Shown piece after piece: positions 37,027-43,192 of a stretch of 46,811 nt of DNA. A program made the translations under genes and the position numbers. The stretch comes from Sphingomonas sp. (GTDB lineage Bacteria > Pseudomonadota > Alphaproteobacteria > Sphingomonadales > Sphingomonadaceae). Position 1 is the first letter of the stretch; the number at the start of each line of letters is the position of its first letter. Below the pieces are notes generated by a model. That model was given only the letters and a program-made list of their open reading frames with translations, was not told where the DNA came from and searched no databases. Where the stretch lies: contig JAKFUZ010000021.1 in the NCBI GenBank assembly GCA_021732445.1, positions 1 to 46,811 of the forward strand. The letters are read 5' to 3'.

Positions 37027-38016
37027 TTAGCTGTCGCGGATGATTAGAGACACGGGCATCTGGTCGGCAGTGGCGCCTTCGCCCTGTACGAGGGCAAGCG
37101 CTTTACGCGCAAGCAAGCGACCGCCTTCATGCCAATCCTGTCGGACCGTGGTCAGCGCCGGCACATAAAGCGATGCACCGGCGGAATCGTCAAAGCCGAT
37201 GACGGTCACATCTTCGGGGACGCGACGCCGGTGTTCTGCGAGCGCGCGGACCGCGCCCATCGCGATCGTATCGCTGGCTGCGAAGACACCGTCAATTCGG
37301 CCTGCGAAGCGCGTGACGGCCGCCGACATAGCGGCATACCCTCCGTCGAACGTGAAGGCGCACGACTCCGCTGCGACGATTTCTCCGCCATTGGCGGCGA
37401 GCCGCTCGCCAAACCCTTCGAGTCGGTCGGCGATCTCGGTGTAGCCGGTGTTCCCCAAAAACAAGGCGCGACGGCGGCCCAGCGCGGCCATCCGCTGCGC
37501 AGCCATCGCGCCACCCGCGACGTTGTCACTCCCGACGATGACGTGTGCGCTGTCGTGGCGCACCGATCCCCAAATCACCAACGGCAGCTTGCACCGCTCG
37601 ATGGTGGCAACGGCATCGTCATGCACGCCTTGCCCCAGCAGGATCACCCCGTCGACCGAAGGCGGGACGCGCAGGAAATTATCGGCGGTCGAAAGGACCG
37701 CGCTGTAATCGGCGCTGGCCAGTTCCTGCATAATGCCGCCCAGCAACGCCAGCGGATAGGGTTCGCTCATCGGTCGCTCGACAGTCGGCATCATTTCGAT
37801 AACGACCGCTATCGTGTGCGAGCGCTGGAGACGAAGATTGCGCGCAGCGACGTTGAACTGATACCCTCGGCTCGCCGCCAGCGCGCGAATGCGCTCGCGC
37901 GTTTGTTCCTTGACGAGCGGGTGTCCCGATAACGCACGCGAAACGGTGATCTTCGACACGCCCGCTTCGCGTGCCAGATCCTCCATCGTCAAACGACCAT
38001 CTCTGTCGGCGCCCAT
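37027..38016 (-). CDS. LacI family transcriptional regulator
   Basis: About 329 residues. N-terminal LacI helix-turn-helix LTMEDLAREAGVSKITVSRA and LVKEQTRERIRALAASRGYQ with the hinge FNVAARNLRLQRSHTIAVVI; the sugar-binding domain includes VDGVILLG, LGRRRALFLGN, IDGVFAASDTIAMGAVRAL and VTVIGFDDSAGASLYVPALT. Starts at 38052 and 38115 are also in frame; I prefer the ATG at 38016, which puts the HTH about nine residues in, as in relatives, though its ribosome binding site is weak. It is the only regulator beside the GH65-receptor-MFS operon, whose promoter carries two matching operators, so it probably represses that operon until the disaccharide or a derivative binds. Confidence 0.9.
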   Translation of the reverse strand: MGADRDGRLTMEDLAREAGVSKITVSRALSGHPLVKEQTRERIRALAASRGYQFNVAARNLRLQRSHTIAVVIEMMPTVERPMSEPYPLALLGGIMQELASADYSAVLSTADNFLRVPPSVDGVILLGQGVHDDAVATIERCKLPLVIWGSVRHDSAHVIVGSDNVAGGAMAAQRMAALGRRRALFLGNTGYTEIADRLEGFGERLAANGGEIVAAESCAFTFDGGYAAMSAAVTRFAGRIDGVFAASDTIAMGAVRALAEHRRRVPEDVTVIGFDDSAGASLYVPALTTVRQDWHEGGRLLARKALALVQGEGATADQMPVSLIIRDS

Positions 38017-38104
38017 GGCACCCAGATAACGATGGTGCAGGCTTGGGTCCATTTGAAAGGACGCCGTGCAGAGAAGTCCGTTCACTGTCGATTGCTGACC
38101 GGCT

Positions 38105-38153
38105 GCGTTTTGCACGGTCGATGGAAGGACAAAACGCTATTCACAATATTGTG
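38105..38153 (-). promoter_or_regulatory. Inverted repeats in the lacI upstream region
   Basis: Two separate elements: GCGTTTTG (38105-38112) with CAAAACGC (38130-38137), and a perfect 12-bp palindrome CACAATATTGTG (38142-38153). Neither resembles the ATCGAT operators at the GH65 promoter, so a different factor or autoregulation by another sequence is possible. Confidence 0.45.
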
Positions 38154-38200
38154 CCTAGAGCGACCCCGCTCGAACCCTTGACCCCGACCTCGGCAAAATC

Positions 38201-38833
38201 CTAGCGCCCGACCCAGTCGGCGACCTGCTCGGCCACCCGGTTGGCGGCGCGGCTGAGCGCTGTGGCACCCTCGGCCGGGGTGATGGCGCCGACCGGCTCC
38301 CGCATCTCGAACCGGCGCTTCTCAAACGGTGCCCCGGCCTCGCGCTGCAGCGCTGCGTCATAAGTGACGATGGCCTGATGCCCGTTTTCGTCGAGGGTAA
38401 AGTTGCGCAGCTCGCCGGAAAGCCGGGCGCCGGGGTCGCTCAGCGCCTGTGACGGGCTGAGCACCAGCCGCCCGGTCCGCGCCGTCACCGTATCCGACAG
38501 CAGCCGCGCGAACAGCCGGGCCGGCGGCTCGGCCCACAGCGCGCCCTTCACATAGGCAATCGAATTGGCGCTGGTCTGCACCGGCACGCGCTGGGTGGCG
38601 AGCGCTTGCGGCACGACCGGCACCGAGATAGCGATGGTGTGCGCCGTGGCGGCACTTGCCGCGACATCGACGGGCACCGGGTTGGCGGTGCTCACCAGCA
38701 GCAGCGAGGCGGGCGGTTTGGCGGCAAGGCTGATGCAGCCGCCCAGCAGGCACGGTGCGACGACCGCGGCAACCAATCGGGCAGGGCGGGCGAGGCGGGA
38801 AAAGGGCAGGCAAGCGCGCATCGGGGGCCTCAT
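38201..38833 (-). CDS. ABC-type transport auxiliary lipoprotein (PqiC/YmbA-like)
   Basis: 210-residue lipoprotein: the signal ARLVAAVVAPCLLGGC ends in a lipobox (LLGGC) with Cys33 as the lipidation site. The body (ISVPVVPQALATQRVPVQTS; IAYVKGALWAEPPARLFARL; LSGELRNFTLDENGHQAIV) matches the auxiliary component family attached to Mce/Mla transporters, as PqiC is for PqiB. It would sit in the outer membrane or periplasm and link the MlaD-like protein to the envelope. Its ATG overlaps the mlaD stop (ATGA), so it is the last gene of the operon. Confidence 0.88.
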   Translation of the reverse strand: MRPPMRACLPFSRLARPARLVAAVVAPCLLGGCISLAAKPPASLLLVSTANPVPVDVAASAATAHTIAISVPVVPQALATQRVPVQTSANSIAYVKGALWAEPPARLFARLLSDTVTARTGRLVLSPSQALSDPGARLSGELRNFTLDENGHQAIVTYDAALQREAGAPFEKRRFEMREPVGAITPAEGATALSRAANRVAEQVADWVGR

Positions 38834-39795
38834 TTCTTGGGCTTGTAATCAGGCAGCTTGGCTGGCCCAAGCAGTGAGGCGGCCCCGCCGGAATCGAGTT
38901 TTTCCGCAACCGACGTCAGCGATTGGGCCATCGTGCGCAAATCAAGCACGAGTTGATTTGCCTGGGGAATGGTTTGCCTGGAAAATGTCTGGAGGCCCGG
39001 CCGCGCGTCGTTCAGTGTGCCGTTCAGCGTATCAAGGCTTTGCTGCGCCGACGCGATCGCTTTGCTCAGCTGCTGCGTTGCCGGCCGCACATCGTCTGTC
39101 AACAGACCGTTGGCGCTGCCGACAAGCGCTGTGATCTGGTCGGCGGCGTTGGCAGCCTTTTGCAGCGTCGTGCGCGTATCAGCCAGCACCGGGTCAAGAT
39201 TGGGAACATGATCGGCGAGCTGACGGGTCAGCCGGTTGGTGTTCTTCAAAATGCCGGCCACCGATTCCTGGTTCTTGTCCGACAACAGATCGTTCAGTCG
39301 CCCCGTCAGGCTGGACAAGCGCTGGAGCAATTGCGGGGCCGAACTGAGCAGCGCGCCAAAGCCACCCTGCCGCGGCGGAATAACGGGCACGCCGAACGGG
39401 CAGGATTCCTGCGGATTGACATCAGGGCACCGGATGGGGGCGGCGCCGCGCACCGCGCCATCGAGCTGGACCGTGCTGGTGCCGGTGAAGCTGCTGGAAA
39501 TCGTGGCGGTCGTTCCTTCCAGCACAGGCGTTTCGTCCCGCACGACAATGCGCACCCGCACGAAATTCGGGTCGCGGGGCCATAGCTGGATATCGCGCAC
39601 CTGGCCCGATGGCACGCCCGAAAAGGCAACACTTGCCCCGCGATCAAGCCCGGCGACGGATTGCTTGAAGAAAATGTCATATTCCTTGTCGTTGCCGGCG
39701 CTCAGCCGCGCCATCCACACGATGAACAGCGCAAGCAGCGCAAGCAGCGCGAGCACGACGACGCCGACAAGTACCTGGTTTGATCGCGTTTCCAT
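38830..39795 (-). CDS. mlaD: MlaD/MCE-domain lipid-transport protein
   Basis: 321 residues with one N-terminal membrane anchor (NQVLVGVVVLALLALLALFI), a single MCE domain (DIFFKQSVAGLDRGASVAFS; VRVRIVVRDETPVLEGTTAT) and a long amphipathic helical C-terminus (DNLLSDKN-like repeats, VPNLDPVLADTRTTLQKAAN, FSRQTIPQANQLVLDLRTMA). MCE proteins form hexameric rings that shuttle phospholipids across the periplasm. The longer C-terminal helix than in E. coli MlaD resembles sphingomonad and mycobacterial types. The ATG at 39795 lies five bases after the ATPase gene; the upstream extension overlaps that gene. Confidence 0.9.
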   Translation of the reverse strand: METRSNQVLVGVVVLALLALLALFIVWMARLSAGNDKEYDIFFKQSVAGLDRGASVAFSGVPSGQVRDIQLWPRDPNFVRVRIVVRDETPVLEGTTATISSSFTGTSTVQLDGAVRGAAPIRCPDVNPQESCPFGVPVIPPRQGGFGALLSSAPQLLQRLSSLTGRLNDLLSDKNQESVAGILKNTNRLTRQLADHVPNLDPVLADTRTTLQKAANAADQITALVGSANGLLTDDVRPATQQLSKAIASAQQSLDTLNGTLNDARPGLQTFSRQTIPQANQLVLDLRTMAQSLTSVAEKLDSGGAASLLGPAKLPDYKPKK

Positions 39796-39800
39796 GCCGC

Positions 39801-40643
39801 TTAGTTTCCCGCCCTTTCCGGTGCCTGCCCGTCGCCCCGCACGTTGTTCATGTCGCGCGCTTCGTCTGCGCCATGATGGGCAGCGCGCCCGCGCGGTCCG
39901 TTGAAATAGGACTGTATCCACGGATGGTCCAGCGCGAGCAATTCGTCGATCGTGCCAACCGCAATCACCCGCTGGTCGGCAATCACCGCCACCCGGTCGC
40001 AAATCGCATAAAGCGTGTCGAGATCGTGAGTGATAAGAAACACGGTCAGCCCCATCGTGCGTTGCAGGGCGCGGGTCAGCTCGTCAAAGGCGGCGGCGCC
40101 AATCGGGTCGAGCCCGGCAGTCGGCTCGTCGAGAAACAGAAGCTCGGGGTCAAGCGCCAGCGCGCGCGCAAGCCCGGCGCGTTTGCGCATGCCGCCGGAA
40201 AGCTCCGACGGAAATTTCGGCCCCGCACTGGCCGGCAGCCCGGTCATCACCACCTTATAGGCGGCGATTTCGTCAAGCAGTTCGTCGTCAAGCCCGGCAT
40301 AGAATTCGCGCAGCGGCACCTGCACATTTTCGGCCACCGTCAATGTCGAAAACAGCGCCCCGCCCTGAAACAGCACGCCCCAGCGCCGCCTGATCGTGCC
40401 GCTTTCGCTCGTATCATGGTTGATCGTCGACTCGCCGAATACCATCACCTCGCCCCGGTCGGGCGTTTGCAGGCCAATGATCGAGCGCATCAGCACCGAC
40501 TTGCCAGTGCCAGAGCCGCCCACCACGCCCAGAATTTCGCCACGCCGCACATCGAGATCCAGCCCGTCATGCACCACTTGCGTGCCAAAGCTGTTGCGCA
40601 GGCCACGAACCGAAATGATCGCCTCGGCCGCCATCAGATCCAC
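39801..40643 (-). CDS. mlaF: ABC transporter ATPase, MlaF-like
   Basis: 280 residues: Walker A GVVGGSGTGKSVLMRSI, Q-loop VLFQGGALFSTLTV, signature LSGGMRKRAGLARAL, Walker B ELLFLDEPTAGLDPIG, and H-loop LITHDLDTL. The GGALF-SxLTV segment and GLDPI are typical of MlaF/Ttg2A in Mla-type phospholipid transport. It would couple ATP hydrolysis to the MlaE permease at the cytoplasmic face. It overlaps the end of mlaE by ten bases and ends six bases before mlaD. Confidence 0.92.
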   Translation of the reverse strand: MDLMAAEAIISVRGLRNSFGTQVVHDGLDLDVRRGEILGVVGGSGTGKSVLMRSIIGLQTPDRGEVMVFGESTINHDTSESGTIRRRWGVLFQGGALFSTLTVAENVQVPLREFYAGLDDELLDEIAAYKVVMTGLPASAGPKFPSELSGGMRKRAGLARALALDPELLFLDEPTAGLDPIGAAAFDELTRALQRTMGLTVFLITHDLDTLYAICDRVAVIADQRVIAVGTIDELLALDHPWIQSYFNGPRGRAAHHGADEARDMNNVRGDGQAPERAGN

Positions 40644-41743
40644 CCGATTGACGTGAAGAAGACCGCAAAAAACGCGTCGAGCACAATAACGAGGAAAATC
40701 GCCTGGACGACCGCCGAGGTCGTGCGTTTGCCGACCTGCTCGGCGTCGGATTCGACCAGCATCCCCTGAAAACAGCCTGCCATGGCGATGATGGCGCCAA
40801 ACACCGGCGCTTTCACCAGGCCGACATAGATATCGGTCATCGGCACCACTTCACGAATCCGCGCGATGAACGACACGGGCGGAATATCGAGCGCGACCCA
40901 GCACAGCAGCCCACCCCCGATGATCGCGATAACCGAGGCGTAAAAGCCCAATAACGGCATCATCAAAATCGTCGCCAGAACGCGCGGCAGCACCAGCGCT
41001 TCCATAGGCGACACGCCAATCGTGCGCATCGCGTCGATTTCCTCGGTCAGCTTCATCGTGCCGATCTGCGCGGCAAAGGCCGAGCCTGACCGGCCAGCGA
41101 CCATAATCGCCGTCATCAGCACGCCAAGCTCGCGCAAGGTGATGCGGCCAACGAGATTGATCGTGAGGAATTCGGCCCCAAACTGGCGAAGCTGCACCGC
41201 GCCCTGCTGCGCAATCACCACGCCGATAAGAAAGCTCATCAGCCCGATAATGCCAAGCGCAGACACGCCTACCACCTCAAACCGCTGCACCGTTGCGTTG
41301 AAGCGGAAACGGCCGGGGTTCAGGCACACATTCCAGAAGGCAATCACGGTTGCCCCGAAAAAGCCAAGCAGGCCATGCAGCGTCCGCAGCGCCTGGAACG
41401 TCGCCTCACCGATTTCGCTCAGCACCCGCACGACGATGCCGGCGGAATCGGGCCGCATCTCCACAGGCTGGTCAGCCCCTACCACCTGGGCGAGCAAACG
41501 CGTCGCGTCCGGGCTAAGCCCTTCAATCTCGGCGTTGTGTTCAACGGCAAAGCGGTGGATGAGCCAGGCGCCTACCGTGTCGATGCGCTCCACCCCGCTC
41601 AGGTCAAGCCGGGCGACCGGTCCGGGGTGGCAGCGCAACCGCCGCGGGAAATCGCCCAGTTGCGCAAGCGACAGGCTGCCCGTGAAGCGCAGCGTTGGCG
41701 CTGCATGGTCGTGATCGGCCGAAAAGTCTGGCGGTGCCCTCAT
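40634..41743 (-). CDS. mlaE: STAS-MlaE fusion permease
   Basis: About 369 residues. The first 110 form a STAS-like domain (LRFTGSLSLAQLGDFPRRLR; VARLDLSGVERIDTVGAWLI), the counterpart of MlaB. The rest is an MlaE permease with VGVSALGIIGLMSFLIGVVI, the conserved cytosolic segment MRTIGVSPMEALVLPRVLA and a final IFLVIVLDAFFAVFF. In E. coli MlaB is separate; the fusion is common in alphaproteobacteria. I chose the ATG at 41743. The frame is open to a TTG at 41806, the very base where the divergent HAD gene starts, which is less credible. First gene of the four-gene lipid transport operon. Confidence 0.88.
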   Translation of the reverse strand: MRAPPDFSADHDHAAPTLRFTGSLSLAQLGDFPRRLRCHPGPVARLDLSGVERIDTVGAWLIHRFAVEHNAEIEGLSPDATRLLAQVVGADQPVEMRPDSAGIVVRVLSEIGEATFQALRTLHGLLGFFGATVIAFWNVCLNPGRFRFNATVQRFEVVGVSALGIIGLMSFLIGVVIAQQGAVQLRQFGAEFLTINLVGRITLRELGVLMTAIMVAGRSGSAFAAQIGTMKLTEEIDAMRTIGVSPMEALVLPRVLATILMMPLLGFYASVIAIIGGGLLCWVALDIPPVSFIARIREVVPMTDIYVGLVKAPVFGAIIAMAGCFQGMLVESDAEQVGKRTTSAVVQAIFLVIVLDAFFAVFFTSIGWI

Positions 41744-41805
41744 GGCGCCTATCAATGCGGTAATCGCGCTGGATCGGCAAGGACATAGCGGGTTAGGGAA
41801 CGGCA

Positions 41806-42477
41806 ATGCACCACATCGCGCTTTATGACATGGACAAGACCATTACCCGGTCGCCGACCTGGACGCCGTTTTTGCTGCGCTATGCGCTCAGGCAAGCACC
41901 CTGGCGGCTAGGATTGCTGCCGCTCGCGGCCGGGCTGGTGCTGGGATATGCCGCTGGCGGGATAAGCCGGGCGCGGCTGAAAGAGGCAACCCACTGGCTG
42001 TTGATAGGGCCGCGAACCGACCCGGCGCGCCTGGCGCGGGCGGCAGCGCGCTTTGCGGGCGGCGTGGTCGCGCGCGGCGTGTTGGCCGATGCGCTGGCGC
42101 AGATCGCAGCGGACCGGGCTGCCGGCTGCCGGATCGTGCTGGCGACGGCCTCGCCCCATTTCTACGTCGATGCCATTGCCCGTGCGCTGGGCATCACCGA
42201 TGTTGTCGCGACCGCGGCGCAAACCGACGGGGCGGGGCGCGTGCTGTGGCGGCTAGACGGCGCCAATTGCTATGGCGCGGCAAAGCGGGCCAAGGTCGAG
42301 GCGTGGCTGGCAGCACAGGGTGTCGCACGGGGCGCGGCGCATATCCGCTTCTATTCCGACCATATCAGTGACGCCCCGACGCTTGACTGGGCGGATGAGG
42401 CCGTGGTGGTGAACGGCGATTCCGCCTTGCGCGCACTGGCTGCCGCAAAGGCGTGGCGAGCGCTTGTGTGGCGCTAG
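41806..42477 (+). CDS. HAD-IB family phosphatase (SerB/PSP-like)
   Basis: 223 residues of the HAD superfamily, subfamily IB. The N-terminal motif I YDMDKTITRSPTW carries the nucleophile Asp8 and acid/base Asp10, a helical cap with a hydrophobic stretch (LGLLPLAAGLVLGYAAGG) follows, then motif II (IVLATASPHFY), motif III (KRAKVEAWLA) and motif IV YSDHISDAPTLDWADEAVV. Homologs include phosphoserine phosphatase-like and lipid-linked phosphatases. The position divergent from a lipid transporter operon and the hydrophobic cap suggest a phospholipid-related substrate, but this is inference. The stop lies right at the start of the IS630 remnant. Confidence 0.88.
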   Translation: MHHIALYDMDKTITRSPTWTPFLLRYALRQAPWRLGLLPLAAGLVLGYAAGGISRARLKEATHWLLIGPRTDPARLARAAARFAGGVVARGVLADALAQIAADRAAGCRIVLATASPHFYVDAIARALGITDVVATAAQTDGAGRVLWRLDGANCYGAAKRAKVEAWLAAQGVARGAAHIRFYSDHISDAPTLDWADEAVVVNGDSALRALAAAKAWRALVWR

Positions 42478-43070
42478 AGTATTTTGATGTTACTCGAACG
42501 CATATCCTCAGTTGGTGATGTAGTTTTGGCATTCGTGCGGCGGGACGGCATTGGGCAACTGGCTGATGGTGTCCCACAGGGCGTTGCGGGTTCTGGCGGC
42601 GGCTTTTCGGAGCAAGGCCTTGAGTTTGGCGAAGACCTGCTCGATCGGGTTGACGTCTGGGGAGTAGGGCGGCAGGTGCAGGATGCTGGCGCCGACCGCC
42701 CTGATCGCCTTGCGCACGCCTTCGACCTTGTGGCTGGAGAGGTTGTCCATGACCACGACATCGCCGCGCTTGAGCGAGGGGGCGAGGAACTGCGCGACAT
42801 AGGCCTTGAACACCTCGCCGGTCATCGGGCCATCGAGCACGAACGGGGCGATGATCCCGGTGCTGCGCAGACCCGCGACAAAAGTCGTGGTGCGCCAATG
42901 GCCATGCGGTGCGGCGTCGATCAGGCGCTGATCCCTTGGTCCCCAGCCGTAACGCCGGATCATGTTGGTCGCAGCCGCCTCACTACCGATCATCCCCCGG
43001 ATGATCGGCTTAACGCTCGTCTCTCATCGAGAAATACAAAGGTCCTCGGGTCCATATGGCGCTGCCATAT
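42478..43070 (-). mobile_element. IS630-family transposase remnant with a nested 44-bp insertion
   Basis: The DDE half of an IS630 transposase is readable on the minus strand: ORF 42508-42993 has TNMIRRYGWGPRDQR, VVVMDNLSSHKVEG (second Asp) and LPPYSPDVNPIEQVFAKLK (third acidic residue). Upstream, at about 43027-43070, RIWQRHMDPRTFVFLDE supplies the segment holding the first catalytic Asp. The two parts would join exactly if a 44-bp insertion at 42983-43026, flanked by CTCA, were removed. The N-terminal DNA-binding domain is missing, so the element is dead. It begins directly after the HAD gene stop, at a TA. Confidence 0.85.
42983..43026. repeat. 44-bp insertion with hairpin and CTCA duplication
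   Basis: CTCA at 42979-42982 and again at 43023-43026 bracket 40 unique bases that contain the perfect hairpin CCGATCATCC-CCC-GGATGATCGG followed by CTTAACGCTCGTCT. The insertion splits the Asp-Glu codons of the transposase and shifts the frame. It could be a minimal MITE-like element or an excision footprint. Confidence 0.7.
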
Positions 43071-43192
43071 GCGGTAGAGAACCGATCAATTTAGCCGCGG
43101 ACTTACACAAATCCTTACACATGTTGAGCGCGATCAGAAAATAATTCAGTATAATCAATAATGTAACCGAGCCGCGTCCCACTTAAAATCAG
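43071..43192. other. AT-richer gap before the glycosyltransferase end
   Basis: About 120 bp of lower GC content than the surroundings, with no gene or clear terminator. Confidence 0.3.

Noticed and set aside
39780..40769. 329-codon plus-strand ORF opposite mlaF
   Set aside because: Antisense to a gene with complete ABC ATPase motifs; composition is Arg/His-rich, as in shadow frames.
41744..41806. Upstream TTG start for the STAS-MlaE gene at 41806
   Set aside because: It would begin at the same base as the divergent HAD gene and add a non-conserved N-terminus.
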